Shown here: piece after piece, positions 11,990 to 25,069 of the stretch
Numbering within the stretch: the stretch's first letter is position 1
Layout: each line of letters opens with the position of its first letter
Assembly: GCA_965153455.1 (NCBI GenBank)
Contig: OZ234493.1
Coordinates: forward strand, 1,488,001-1,552,000
Direction: 5' to 3'
Source: Sphagnum compactum
Lineage: Eukaryota; Bryophyta; Sphagnopsida; Sphagnales
Length of the DNA stretch: 64,000 nt
Translations under genes and position numbers: made by a program
The notes under the pieces: model-generated
Told to the model about the DNA's origin: nothing
The model's input: the letters and a program-made list of their open reading frames with translations, nothing else
The model's database searches: none

Positions 11990-12075
11990 GGAATTTGGCA
12001 CATTTTTGGAGTCACTCTAAAGTGGCGCCCACCCTCTGTTTCAGGGGTTCGAATCTCTGCCATTCCAGTTCATTT
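11990..12075 (+). repeat. Possible tRNA-derived SINE head
   Basis: A B-box-like word (ggggttcgaatctc, near 12040-12053) sits about 30 bases after an A-box-like stretch (tcactctaaagtggcg). The spacing and wording resemble an RNA polymerase III promoter, but no complete cloverleaf with acceptor stem could be drawn. It is called a SINE head or tRNA relic at low confidence, not a functional tRNA. Confidence 0.3.
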
Positions 12076-12641
12076 TTCAGTTCACCCCAAGAAGCACAGG
12101 GTGGTCACATTGCTGTAATCAGCCACTTTAGTGCTCTGACTTCTAGGGTTTAGAAGTAAATGTTCCGGAGAACTCTTTGTTTTAACTTCCATTGAACTAA
12201 AATTTGAAAACTGGAATTTGTGGTCCCTTTTACCAATCAGAATGTGACATGTGTCATACACATCAATTACAAACATAAATTGACTGATTAAGCTGATTAC
12301 AAAAATAATATGCAACCAAGGCAAATATTTTTTTGTTTTTAAGTCTTCTTGGGTCTATCTGACCTAACCATTGTTCAAAATCAATATGCCCATTTGTGCG
12401 AATCATTAAAGCCCATTATGTTACGGAACATGCCAGGTACAGGCTATTGTGCCCATTTTTCTGCACACTCAGAAATTTTGGCTCACTTTGCTGGGCTCAC
12501 CCAAATTCTTCACATGCACCGTACCGGGCACAATGGCCTTACCTAGCACGTTCCGTAATACTTAATAATCCCAAGCAGATGAAGTACCATGTAGAAAGGT
12601 TCAGAAATGCAGCTTTCATTTTCCTTGCAGTACTTCTTTGT

Positions 12642-12949
12642 TGGCCTTGCCTACCAAGGCAAGGATATTGTGTGTTAAGATTCATTATAGAGTATAGTAA
12701 CTTAAGGGATTTTTATAGGCCCTTACTAGGTAATAATAATAGGTCTATTTTTATACTAGGATTTTTGAAAGATGATATTTTGGCTTGTGTTGAAACTTGA
12801 AATTAGTTATAGAGTAATGATATCTTGAAGGATTTTGGTTTCTCTAAGGGGATGTTTTTAAAGATTATATTTTTGCATGGAAAAATATTTGAATTTCTGT
12901 AATTCTGCTTTTGCCTTAAAGATACTTTTTAATGTAAATGGCAAGGCCA
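12642..12949. mobile_element. MITE-like element, copy 1 (10-bp inverted ends)
   Basis: The element opens with tggccttgcc (12642-12651) and closes with its perfect reverse complement ggcaaggcca (12940-12949). Its interior closely matches a second copy at 42020-42579, including phrases such as attcattatagagtatagta and cttgaaggattttggtttct. No open frame of note is present. Size, inverted ends and two copies fit a small non-autonomous DNA transposon. A target duplication was not obvious, so the exact ends may differ by a few bases. Confidence 0.6.
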
Positions 12950-15900
12950 GAGTGTGACACACCCCTGGTTAATCTCTGGAAAGGTGTGCACTATTGATTT
13001 TGGAATATGCTTGAGAAGTATACCTGTACTTGTGGGAACATTCCAAGGGATATCTGAATCACATTCATGCAAGGAAACCTGTGATGTACATGTTAAGTCC
13101 CTTACCAACCAACAAGCAATGAAGTTTAGTCATCTGGGCTTGTTGCTACTGATTGAGCCTTTGTGAAGGAAAGTGGTCCTGCCTGACACAAAAGTGTGTA
13201 TCTCTTAGTTGAGAAGCAACCCATGTTGGTATAATGACATATACCAAAGTCATGAAAAAGCAACCTTATTGTGGTCCCCAAACCCCATCATTCGTTCCTT
13301 CAATATATTCATTTTAGTACCTTTGATGGCTGCAAAATCAGGGGAAAATGATAGTCCCATAATAATCCTAAATTTTCAGACTCACATTTAATTCACCCCA
13401 ACAAGGGTATTATTTATTGCCTTGTGGTGTCAATGAGATGTAGTTCTTCTTGGAATTTCGGTTTGCAGCCAAATTGGTGATCATCTTTAGGAAGATTTAC
13501 TCAAATTTGCCTATAAACTATCTATGAAGTACAAATCTTTAATTATCTTCCCATATTTTTGGCTACACAAAGAAAACCAAATATAGAAATTTGGTGATTT
13601 TCACTTATTGTTTCTCACTTCTGATAATTAAATACCTCCAAATTCACTCTGTATGTTTAAAATTTTAAAATTTCTCTTTTTGTCCAATTCCCAATGAAAG
13701 AAGGCCATTGAGATGCCAAGTTTCGAAGGGGAGGGAGTGTGGTCGGTTTGTGCATAGGGAATTTTCACATGAGAGATGACCATCGACACCATTAAAAATT
13801 CAAATTTTCATTTTGCAAATGAAAACACTCTACAAATGGGTTAAAGAAAAGAATTGATTTTTTTAATAAAAATTCCCCTTTAAATTGCTTGTACAAGGCT
13901 TTCAGTCACTACTCAGGGTGATGTTTTATTAAGATGCACAACGTACATGCTTTTAAGCCATCTTTTTCCAACCTTTGTGGTTGTGGAACTAGTTTCTAGT
14001 GTACACAGAAAAAGTTGTAATAACTCCATCCATGGTTAGTAGAAAAGTGGCATTGTATGTCTAAACAATATAGTTCCCAAGTGGAATGGGAACCATTGTT
14101 TTGACAACAAAAAGAAAGAGTTGTGCACCATAGATGTTATCAAATTCCATCCCATTTCCTGAAATTAAGTGAAGAGTTCCCAAATGTTACATGTACTTCT
14201 AATGTTCTACCAATTGCAAGGAATGTGGTTGAGAACATTTAGGAATCTGAATTTTACTTGCCAAAAGGCATGGGGAATTATGATATCACAGTTAATTTAA
14301 TAGTTCAATCTAGATGTGTTGCACTATGTGCAACACATATAAATTGTGCAACACAATACAAATTGATGTGTTACACTATGTTAAAATTAATGTTTTATCC
14401 CATGTTGTGCAAGTATATATGCTTTTAGATACATCTATCATTTCCGGATGCCTTTACAAAAAAATATGTACATGTCCCATTCAAGTAAGGGTATGCAAGG
14501 TTATATCCCGAAAGATACGACAAGATCAAATGATATATAGCAATGGTTGAATCCCAAGCATATATGAACATGTAAAAGACATTATATAAGCATGCTAGAT
14601 GAGATATGTATAAAGATAATACAATTTCCATATATTTAGGATCAAGTACACAATATTTTTAAACATGTTTATATGTGGTTGAAAGACCTAGCCACTCAAC
14701 ATTTGTGTCCTCATGTAATAGATAAATTCACTCCTACAAAACTTGTTCTATATGAAATATTGAGCAAGAACTTCTGTGACCCCAATCAATTAATAAATAT
14801 TGTTTCAATATGGATGATATTATTATCATATATTGAAAATAAAATAATTTTGATGTTTATGGATTTAAAATTAGATGTATATACACATGAAGGCTTAATA
14901 TTCCTACCTTCCGCTATTCAATTTATAACAAACTTTATCATGAACAATGTCTTGCATTAACATCTACATATTTAAAATTATACCCAAATATGTAGATTTG
15001 TTCCTTTTCATGTTCCCAAAGCTCTAACACATGAAGTTTTTAAATCACATTGTTTTTTAATTAAACCTATTCCGAAATCAACTAGAGAAGAACCATGATC
15101 AAGATTCATATAAAGAAAAAGTAAATTATACCATAAAAAATTGGGTGCAATGAATAAAATCAAAATTGATATTCCGTTAAGCTTGTCAAGTGATATTGGT
15201 GGTAACCCCCTTTTTTGGACAATAGTGAAAATTCACAAGACTCAAGACATGATCTTTTAACTCCTTGCAACAACCATGTTAACAAGCCAAGATCTTTGAG
15301 ATGCTAAGAAGAGATTATGTGTGTCAGGGGACCCCTTTGATCAACTACATAAAGTATACAAAGAGAGTGTTTCTAACATAAATTGAACCAAAACTCGTTT
15401 CAAGATTAATCATGGATTCACATGAACTCACGGCTTGGATCCTTATAAGAAGAATTCCTTCCCTTTCATGACATAGTTTGTAGTCCACTCCAAGATGTGC
15501 AATTAAGAATGACTTATATACCAAACTTAGTTCGGGGAGCATGAATCAAATGTACTATGGCAAAGGTGAAATGTTGGACTTGATCCTTCCCATGGGGCTT
15601 GGAGGACCAAGAATCCTAGATCCAAAATGTTGAGCTCACACTTCAAAACTTTTGTCAAAGGATTCTATCTAGGCAACAAACCATGGAAAAAAGGTAGTAA
15701 AATGGAGCTTTTCCAATTGCATAATGTTAAGGTTGGTTAACCTTTTTGCCAAAGGATTATGTGATTTCTATTTTCAAGAAGTTCTTTATATACAAGTATG
15801 GAATTCCATTCAATGGGCAAGGGCAAACGTCCATGTTATATTTGTTATATTATTAATGTGATTCATGTTAATTATAATGGGAAGTGGATGAATTGTGTGG

Positions 15901-17060
15901 ACATAGTAGAGTTATTTGTAAAATCACCCTATCTTCAAAAAATTTTGGGGCCCCTTTTCACCCCCTTTCACCCCCTATCTTCTCTTTCAATGGTATCTGC
16001 AAAGTAATGAAATTTTATTAAATCTCAGTATGAAATGTTGAAACTTAACATTTAATGCACAAGGTTCAAGAGTAATACTAGTTGTATAGGTAAGAGTAGA
16101 GAAAATATATGTAGTAGTAGTGGAGGCACTCAAGAAAAAGGACATGATGGAACTTAGTTTACCACCAAAATTGATGGTTTTTTGAGTTTCACCCCCATAA
16201 CTCTGGTCTATCAAAACTAGAATTGAAAATTATCGAGTATATAAAGTAGAGAGGCTGATCATAATACATTTAAAAACTCAGATGAACCATGTGATAGAAT
16301 TAGACCTTGGTTGCTTCTGGGGCCCAAAGATGGATTGTAAAGAGATCATCACGCATTTATTGCCTTTTAAATTGCTTGATTTGGTGCACATATGTAAAAC
16401 ATATGGCTTTTGGTAACTTTCAGCCTCATTGCCTCATAACCAATTTTTACCAAATAGCTTTTAGACCTGTCTTCAACTAATGCAAACCCGATAAACACAC
16501 ATACAACATCTAACACATGTCAAATATCCATGCCATCACCAAACATTTTCATCTTCAGACCAATTAGCATCCTTTAAAAAGGACGTACACCTTTATTCAA
16601 TGGTTAAGATTAACACTCAAAATAGGGTAACAAATTATTTAGTGATTGATACCCTATTTGTTTACTAAACCCTAAAACTTGATCGGTATTTCGTGCAACG
16701 TCGTTCCTAAACCTTTTCCCTTGAGCCTCTCCTCTCTCCTCTCATTCTTTTTCGTTGCATGCTTCCATTCTTATTCAAGTTCGTTTATTTTTTATCCCTC
16801 TCATCTCTTGCTTCCATCGCTCTTCAAATGAAAGGAAAAGTCCATTCGGCTCCTTTCTCTCCCTTTCGTTTCCTACTTCCATTGTTCTCTAGGCAGGAGG
16901 AAAATTCAGGTCTCCTCTCTTTCCATGTCATCTCTTGCTTTTGTTGTTGTTTAGGTGGGAGGAAAATCTCGTTCGACTCTTCTCTTTTGGTTTCTTTTAC
17001 TCTTGGACACGTGCTCAGAACATGTTTGTCTCTCAAATTATGTGAAATTTTGTTCTAACT
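12950..17060. other. AT-rich gene-free DNA
   Basis: No convincing gene was seen. A short palindrome around 14315-14338 (gtgttgcac ... gtgcaacac) is followed by related words up to 14410. Frames in 14670-15200 reach 95 codons on +, but the composition and lack of splice or domain signals argue against coding. The dispersed repeat at 15955-16165 is listed separately. The segment 16700-17050 is pyrimidine-rich with long stretches of CTT/TCT. Confidence 0.4.
15955..16165 (-). repeat. Dispersed repeat family A, minus copy
   Basis: This stretch is the inverted counterpart of 35475-35695. Shared words include catttcatactgagat, acctt gtgcattaaatgtt and the cacccctatctt/aagataggggtg block. The conceptual peptides (SFFLSAST...YIF...LEPCALNV...QHFILR.NKISLLC.YH) are also alike in the two copies, although this probably reflects shared DNA and not a protein. 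The word tggtatctgcaaag inside it resembles a primer-binding site of a copia element, so an LTR fragment is one possibility. Confidence 0.7.
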
Positions 17061-17089
17061 CTAGGTTTTATGAAGATTATAACTAACAT

Positions 17090-17590
17090 TAAATGTATTG
17101 TTGTTGCAAGTGCTGGCACATTTTGTGGTCTTTTGTGTTGGATTGAAATTCTTGGTGTCGTTCCTGGTGAATCAACCCCCCGCTTCTTTATTTGTTGTGT
17201 TGATAATGGTATTTTTCCTGGTGGTCTTGAGCTTCTTGGTGGTCTTCTTATGTTTTTCAACCTCCCTTCGTGCTGTTCATTCCCTTGGTGTCTCTTCTAG
17301 TGGATCAAACCCCCTCTTCCCTTTTTTGTTGTGTTGTTGATGGTCTTCTTCTTGGTGGTCTTGAGTTTTTTCATGTTCTTAAGCCTCCCTTGGTGTTGTT
17401 CCTTTCCTTTGGTGCTACTTCTGGTGAATCGAATCCCCCCTTCCTTTTTTGTTGTGTTGATGATGGTCTTGTTCTTAGTGGTTTTTGGCCTTCCTTGTGT
17501 TCTTCCTCATGTCCTTGAACCTCCTTTGGTGCCGCTCCTTCCCCTTCATGCCGCTCCTAGTGAATTGAACCCCCCCCCCCCCCTTTGTTG
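17090..17590. repeat. Four-copy degenerate minisatellite, unit about 130 bp
   Basis: The phrase t(t)cctggtgaatcaaccccc and its variants recur at about 17161, 17295, 17419 and 17554, giving spacings of about 134, 124 and 135 bases. Between them the same order of words recurs (ttgttgtgttgatgatggtctt, cttggtggtcttgag, agcctcccttggtg). Each unit is pyrimidine-rich on +. Open frames across it (up to 108 codons) are by-products of the repeat and shift frame between units. The last unit ends in a run of 14 C at about 17570-17583. Confidence 0.85.
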
Positions 17591-20500
17591 TTTAATCATG
17601 CCTTTGCTACATGTTGTTCACAAAGCAATAATAGTTGGACCAATTGTTTCATTGTAACAAACTATGCACCTCATAACTTGAGCATTGATAAGATTTACAG
17701 GTTTGCCATCATTCACACAAAAAAAGGCCCAAGCAGGGGCATTACAACTCCAAGGCTTCCAAAACTTAACTTGTTTTTGTAACGCTTTTAGGATTTCTCC
17801 TATAGCTTGTGCCCCCTTAATCGCTAGACACTTAAGATCACTAGATGTGCTTTCGCATGATGAGGTTGGTGCACCGAATGTAACAAGCTTTTGATTTGCG
17901 TGTGATGAACTTCATGCCCTTACCAAAATGATTTTGCTTTCAATATCTTGAAGATTTACAACATGGTTTTCAAAAGCTACATCAAATGTCATAAAAAGGT
18001 CAAATTAGCACCCTTGGTCATTGAGCTCCATTTCAAGAGATATTGGGACATTGTTGGTTGGGCATAAACCTTAAAACTCCTAGAACTTAGAAGATTTTAT
18101 ATTCTACCTTTTTCATTATGAACAATGAAGTACAAACTACAAAGTGCATTAAATCTTTGGAAGTTGGAGAACAAAACTCAAACTCAAAGCTTATGATACT
18201 CAAAGCTTCATACAAAATTGAAACCTAACCAAAAAAATGTGGATCAATAATTTCATACTTGCTAATTAATGTCACCATTGCCACCTCTTTTGAAACTACA
18301 ACATCAAATTACAACCTTCATGTGTCGCCAAAAAACCAAAACGTCAAAACCTCCTGCCACATCAAGAACTCAAAGAACCAAAGTTGTCTTCACAACCACT
18401 TTGGATCTAATGTTCAAAGTCCAAAAATTGTAATTTCTTGATGTCAATTCCTTACTTCATGAAGTTCTTTACTTCTAAAACCTTCGACGATTTTGTGAGG
18501 CCTTAATTTTTTCATGTTTTCACCCTTTTTGGTTAAGGGGGTATATACCCAGGTTGATGACTGGTGGATATTTGTTGCAATTTTAAAAATCCGCCCAAGA
18601 CTAGTATATACAGTGCAATTCATTATAACTCAATTGCAACTTTATTAAACCAACTCATTTTCAACTACTATGCAACTCCATTATAATTGTGCCCTTGATG
18701 TCATGTTGATATCATTGATCATCACCCATTTATTAAAATTTGACACGTGGCACAATATTAAAAAATCCACCTGGCATATTAATTATATTTTGGAATAAAT
18801 AAATAAATATAAATATCTATTTTAGTAGTTAGGTAGGTTGTATATAACTATAGATAGGTAGGTTGGTAGGTTTGAAAACTTACATACCTACGTATTGACC
18901 TAAAACCTACCTACCTACCTACCTACTTACCTACATAGGTAGATAAGTAGGTAGGAAAGCACAAGACTAAGTGAACTAAAAGAATAGCCATGAAATATTT
19001 TTTTAAATTTTATGTTTTGCTTTTGGGTTGAACTCTTTTGAATTCATCCCAAAATGGCATTTGTATTTTAATGTGATAACATTAAAAAAAAACCTTTTTA
19101 TATAGTTTGTAACGTGGGATTCGAAGACAAAGCATATGGGTTAAATCTTTTAGTTTTTTTTTAGTTGCAAATTAAATTGCAATTGATTTGCAACTATAAC
19201 ATATAAGTGCTCAGGGTAGGCTAGATCCAGAGGGAGGGTTCTATTTTTCTAGTGTCTAAACAAAACTCGAACCCGTCCTATTGGCACTTATGGGGCACTA
19301 AAAATTATCAAAAATGAAATAGAATTGAAAAAATTATGGCCCCCCAAAGTAGAGGGTGTCAAAAACTCAAAAAAACAAACCACCTAATGCTACAACATGC
19401 AGTTCCCGAACACTCTAAAAAATCCTTGTATGTTGCTATGTTACTATTAAAGTTCCAAGATCATTTTAGAACTTCAAGTGGCGCTCTTATAACACTTTAA
19501 ATCATTTAAAATGAATAAGAAATAAGAAAGTTACAAGGATCGAAAATATGAGGGGTCCAAAGAGAAAAAAAAAGGAAAAAAAAAGTGTTTTGTAAGTTGG
19601 AAAGCTTATCTCTTTTCTTGTTATTTTTTCATTACTTGTTTTCTTTTACACCAAACAAAGATGACTTCTAAAGCTTGAGGTAGCACTCCCATAACATTTT
19701 AAATCATTCAAAATGAAGCACATTTCATGAAGATATAAACAATTGATGAATATGTATATTTATTAAGTTATAAGTAGTTGTATTATAATCATAACATTGT
19801 TGAATACTAAGTACTTTAGTAGTGGTGCACTATTGGGTAAAACACACTACAAGGAGGTCAAAAACGTTGTCACATTATATTGTTTTCTAGGGGTGTCCAT
19901 GTTTGAACTTCAACCATGGTAATATTGGAGTATTTTTTTCAAATGTTTTGCATAATATGGTAGATTATAACACAAGGAATTTAATCACAATTAATTTTTT
20001 TTCCAACTTATATTGTGAGGTTCCAAAGTATATTTGTGGCAAAAAAAGTATGTCACTATGTACTAAAAAATGCAATATACTCAAAAAATGATCGAAATGA
20101 TTTTTAATCTTTATGAAATTTGTAGTTTCTATTAAACATTGTGATTTCATATGATTGAAATAAGTTTGTGAGCCATGTGAAAAGTATGATAATTATCATA
20201 TCACAAATGGTGTTTTGGGGGGTTATGACCACAAATATGTGGTAAATTAACATTTTGACAAACTATCACTTTCAAATGGAAAAGGACAAGATATGTGAGA
20301 TGGGTAATTTTTTTGAATTTCATTTCAAACATTTATTGGTTGATTAATTCAAACCCAAACCTAGTGCAATCCACAAACAAAAATAGGCTTTATTATACTA
20401 TATATACCATAAATATACTTAATATTCCTTGAATTTAAGTTTTTTTATTTCTTTTTTTAAGATAATATTAGATATCATTAACTTTGTGAAAATCAAAATA

Positions 20501-21380
20501 TCAAACCCAAAGACCAAAAGTGAAACCCAAAATTAAATGCAATATGTTTTGCAAAAATATATTTTACATACATGTCATGAAAGTGCCCAAAGTGGCCCCC
20601 TCGTAGTGTGTTTTCACCGTAGTGTGCTTTCACCCTAGTGGCTATACTAATTATATCAATGGGAATCATAATCGAAACTAGTTTGCAAATGTATTCCATA
20701 ATGGGTGGTGCAAATGTGGACACATGGCATGATTGGTTGTATGTACATTGTACTTAGTTGCAACATAGTTGTTGCTTTAGTGGCACATTTACAACAATTC
20801 TAAAATAGTTATCACATGCAACTATAATGCAATTCTTAAAAAAGTCAAACATGGTTAATTACATATGTATGTATGATGTATATAAATTATTGTATAGAAG
20901 ACCCATTTTTAACATTTGCAATTATAATACAACTAACCAATTTTCTAACATGGTTAATTTATTAATACATTGTATTTTTAAGGGGATAATTACATTAGTT
21001 GTAATATTTAATAGATAATTGCGCAATAGTTGCATATGAGTTTTTTTTTAATTTTAGTTGTAATTTAATGTTATTTTGACGAACACAATTTCCCATAATG
21101 TAAATACCATAGGTGTAGGTAGCTTACTAAGTAGGTATAAACATAGACGTAGTAAATACCTATAAGGCCTAATAGATTATAACCTACATGTTACCTAAAT
21201 ACATGCAGTTATTAATAGGTACCTTCTACTTACCTAAGCTATATTACCTACAATTTACTTATTTATGTAAGTAGTGTAAAACATTCAAATTCATTTAGTG
21301 CAATATGTTGAAAAAACAATTCATGAAAATTGATTACAATATGTTGGTCCAAAATTGTGTTCATTATAATATGTTGTCCA
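17591..21380. other. AT-rich gene-free DNA with TAGG tracts
   Basis: No gene was seen. TAGG/CCTA-rich tracts occur at about 18828-18955, where a taggtagg run faces a cctacctacc run and could fold back, and again at about 21105-21260. Words such as agttgcaac and ttgcaactat recur at 18600-18690, 19160-19200 and 20750-20830, suggesting a diverged dispersed repeat. Two near-identical statements about fifteen bases long around 19490 and 19690 (cataacattttaaatcatt...aaaatgaa) point to another small duplication. Confidence 0.4.
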
Positions 21381-21382
21381 AA

Positions 21383-21480
21383 AAAATCACCTTATTAGGT
21401 GGTGGTGCAATGGTTAAAACTTGACTCATTAATGTGGAGGTGAGGAGTTCAAATCCCTACACTTGCAACCTAAGCTACCC
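21383..21480 (+). repeat. tRNA-like SINE head followed by CCTA/TAGG tract, copy 1
   Basis: ggtggtgcaatggttaaaac (about 21399-21420) looks like an A box, and gagttcaaatcc (about 21445-21455) like a B box. The spacing is that of a tRNA gene. The stretch aligns over about 100 bases with the reverse complement of 25070-25165: both start with an atcacct...ggtggtg word, hold the two boxes and end in acttgcaac, and both then run into CCTA/TAGG-rich sequence. It has no complete cloverleaf. A tRNA-derived SINE is the best explanation. Confidence 0.55.
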
Positions 21481-21720
21481 TGGCTACTTAAGTGACCTAA
21501 TTAGGTAGCTTAGGTTGCAATTATTTACCACTTAACCTAGGGGGCTTGGCCTAGCCTAAGTGGCTTGGTTTAGCCTAGGTGGCTAAACTCAATGGCCTAG
21601 CCTAGGTGCAGGACATAAGGTTGGTAGGTAGATAAATAATGTTTTTTGGGATAATTAATTATTAGGTTTATTAATTAAGTAAGTAGGTAGGGTAGGTAAT
21701 TAATTAATTAATTAATATTT
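21480..21720. repeat. CCTA/TAGG-rich tract
   Basis: Degenerate repeats of cctaagctacc, ttaggtagct and gcctaggtggct form local inverted repeats here, ending in taattaattaattaa and taggtagg runs. It follows the tRNA-like head directly and so may be the body or tail of that repeat. Confidence 0.6.
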
Positions 21721-24000
21721 TCATGTAAATTTGGAATAATATATATACTTGGTCATTGCCCAAATTATATTATTACCACAATGGTTTAGTAAAAAGAAAC
21801 CTAGTAAAAAAACCAACCAAAAAGACTTAGTCAACGTGGTTGGGTCCAAAACAACTTGTTCAAAATGACATCTTGGTCAAGTTGGACATGGGAGCAAAAA
21901 AACCATATGGTTAAATTTTTGACCGAAATTCCCAATCAAATATGCCATGATTTCTTATAGTGTGTTTTCATATACAAATGATGAGACACCTATGTCAATG
22001 GTATGTTCCAGTGCCTACTGGCTTTCTCAACGAAATTGTCCCTCTTTCAACTACATCCATGGCCTCCTCCAATGCCTGGTTGCTCCATTGGCCTTTAGTG
22101 CTGATAGGATTGGATTTGTTACTCTTCATTGTTTTGTTACTTGTTTTTATGATCTAGAAGATGGCGGGACATTCTCCTTGGCTTGGTTGGGCTAATCATC
22201 CAATCCACTTCACCTCCTACAAGGTACATTCAACAACATCATGATTTAAAGCCCCCAAGCCTCAACCTCCAACAAGTTGGGGGTGTTTGGTCTAGCCTTA
22301 CAAGAGGTACAAACTTAAATCTTCTATATTTTGACCAACTCTGAAGAAATGTGAAAGATTAAGGTAAATGTGAAATGCATATGCAATCTAGTTGTTTGGA
22401 ACTTGTGATCAATGCATAGAATTCCTCAAAGTTTGACCATACTAAATTATGATCAGTTGTTTATGTGCAAGTAGTAGGTGTGTATAACAAACTACGACTT
22501 CTTAAAGCTTGAAAAAATCTACCGCTCTTATGGCTACCTATATTATACTTAGGTATTATAGAACTTTGTATCTAGTAATAGTACAAAAATTTCTTGAATT
22601 TTTAATTATAAAGTTCATTTATTGCATCCTTTTTTAGATGCCCCTTTACATCCACCCTTGAATCTTGGTTTTCTTTCTTTTCTTTGACAACATTAGGATT
22701 TGATTATTGATGATCATGCTTTTGTAGCCCCTCTTTGGCTAGCCTAGTGTGTGCAATTTTCTGATCTAGCTCTGAGGCTCTTCTTTGACCACTGTATATT
22801 GTAGAATTTGTTCTTGTTAATCTACTAGGACTTGTGTTTCTAATATAAAATTTTCTAATCCTTTTATGTTGTTTAGCTTTTGCTGATCTAACCCATATGC
22901 TCTCAAAACCTTGATGAATGACTTGAAACTAACTTTCTCACAAATTGGAAGCTTTGACATCCTATTTAAATTTTGCTTGTATCTTTGTAAGAATGAATTG
23001 TGTATGCAGACATGAAGATTTCCTTGTGAATTTGGTGGTTGTAGGTTTTGGTCAGAATGGGAAGTGCACACAATTGGGGGAAATTATAATGGCTTCCCCA
23101 ATTAATGTAAAGGATTTGAGTATCCCTTGGATTCATGTAAACCTTAATTCTTGTATATGGATAATTGTGTGTTATTTACCATGACTTGTAGACCCCATCA
23201 CTAAACTTCTCCTCTTTGTATTATCTAGTCCAATTGCTTATCACTAAGCTTTTATTTCCACACCAAACATGGGGCCCTTGTAGAACTGGCCCAATTTTTC
23301 CCTATAACTAAACATTGAAAATATTTTATATTTCCCCCTTTCCCTAATGAAATTTAACTAATCACCCATCACCAAACGGGTCCCTTGTAAACTTATTCAA
23401 ATTTTTCACAAACATGGCCACCAAAATCGCTAATATCAAACACTAAAACTTGATGGGCAGTCAACAATATGAAAAACTTAGAATAAAATTATTTTGAACC
23501 AAGCGTTTGGTGATAGATTAAAGGGCGAACACCCATAATAACTTTTTGTTTACACATAGGCCCATTGCCACACTAGATGGATGTTCGATGACCGGCCTAT
23601 GTTTGGTGATGGGCCTCTTTACCTTAGTAATACATAAATTTTAAACAGGAAAAAAAATTATATTTTTTTTAATAAACAGTTAAATTTTTTAAAATCCTTT
23701 AATTGGCAATTCTTGACTAGTTATTTGAAAATTGAACCTTATGCATAATTGGCAATTATTATTCAAAAAATAACTAGGTAAGTCAACAGCTAGGGTATTA
23801 TTTTGGCATTGATATTGATAACCGATGAGTTTAAATTTGTAAGCCTTTTTTTATAACCTACCTAGTTGGTTATTGCTAAAAAGCAATAACAAGCCAACAT
23901 TGGTTATTATAGTCATACATTTCAAAGGACACCTTTTTTTGGCATATATGGACCAGTGGTATTTAAAATGGGGTTTATGATCTTATTCAAATACATTGAA
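21721..24000. other. AT-rich intergenic DNA, no gene seen
   Basis: Short open frames (up to 84 codons) show no recognisable domain and no convincing splice pattern. Poly-T runs become frequent after 23640. The stretch 23200-23640 repeats a phrase about a g/a-rich 'cc(c)atcacca aac' word several times, which looks like a further diverged repeat. Confidence 0.35.
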
Positions 24001-24029
24001 GCAAAGAAGTTATCCAAGTAGAAAAGAAA

Positions 24030-24170
24030 TTGATTGATATATTGAACACAACAACACATTTTCAAGTTTGCATTTTTTTCATGTGACGTCATGTGTCGGT
24101 TTATCATTTGATAATAAGGGATCTAAAGTTGCAATGTTTATTTAATAGTTACATATATTGTGTTTTATTA
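24030..24170 (-). repeat. Dispersed repeat family B, copy 1 (minus)
   Basis: The reverse complement reads aataaaacacaatatatg, then attaaataaacattgcaact, then ccttattatcaaatgataaa and gacgtcacatgaaaaaaatg, and ends with gttgtgttcaatatat. The same order of words is found on + at 28615-28760 and, more diverged, at 29255-29370. No coding potential or terminal repeats were recognised. Confidence 0.75.
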
Positions 24171-24899
24171 CCAAGTCTCAAAATGAATTAAAGGTGTCAT
24201 CATGGTGACAACAATGTTTTTTGTGCTCATCATTTATTTTTCATTTGGCAAAATTTCGTCAAACAGTGAACTTTTTTTTACATTGGCAAAAATAATTAGT
24301 GTTCTTTTATTTTTTTATTCATAGAATTTTCTTAGAAAGTCTTCATTTTTTTTTAATTGCTAATTTTTTTCGTCAATTCCAACAAGTAACCAAAAATATA
24401 AAAGGATGTTAGATTTTTTTTTTCATATTTTTTTATCACCGAATATGGTTAAATGGTCTTATGGATGATCACCATTTTAACTACATCACAAAATTGAGAA
24501 AAACATTATGGGGTCCATCAACTACAACACATTGTGTACTTTTTAATTAAACCCAAAAATGACTATTATTTTTTTCAACTACATCTATATTTACTTAGTC
24601 ATATAAATCATTAACTTGTAGTGGCAAAAGGATATCACCATGACATCACTATTACAATTCATTATTTCTTTGATTGGGCTTTCTAATAAAAAAATACCCA
24701 AAAGGATAGGCATAAAGAAAACCACCTTATCAATGTGGACAAGTTGATTTGCACTGCCAGCATGATTGAGTAGTCAATTTGAACCTTGTCATTTTGACTA
24801 GCATTGTGCTTGACAAAATGGTTATCTATTTGACTATTGAACCATGGACCATTTGATTGGATCAAATTTATATTTAAATTAAAATCATTTTGAATTATT

Positions 24900-25065
24900 A
24901 TTTTAAAAATTAATAGGTAGGTAGGTAAGTAAATAGGTATTAAATAGGTCTAGATAGGTAATAAAAAAACATTTAGGTAGGTAGGTGTTAGCTCAGCCTA
25001 CTTAACCTAACTAACCTTACCAAACTACTTTAGTCTAACCTACCTACCCTAACCCTCCAAGCATG
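24900..25065. repeat. TAGG/CCTA-rich tract
   Basis: taggtaggtaggtaag runs on the left face acctacctacccta runs on the right. On the opposite strand the tract directly follows the tRNA-like head at 25070-25165, mirroring the arrangement at 21383-21720. Confidence 0.7.
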
Positions 25066-25069
25066 CACA

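Noticed and set aside
14673-14960. A 95-codon frame on + as a possible gene
   Set aside because: Very AT-rich with Ile/Leu/Asn bias as expected from composition, no domain, and no splice partners.
21399-21465. A functional tRNA gene at the A-box/B-box pair
   Set aside because: No acceptor stem or anticodon stem can be drawn, and the similarity to 25070-25165 extends beyond a tRNA, so a SINE head is more likely.
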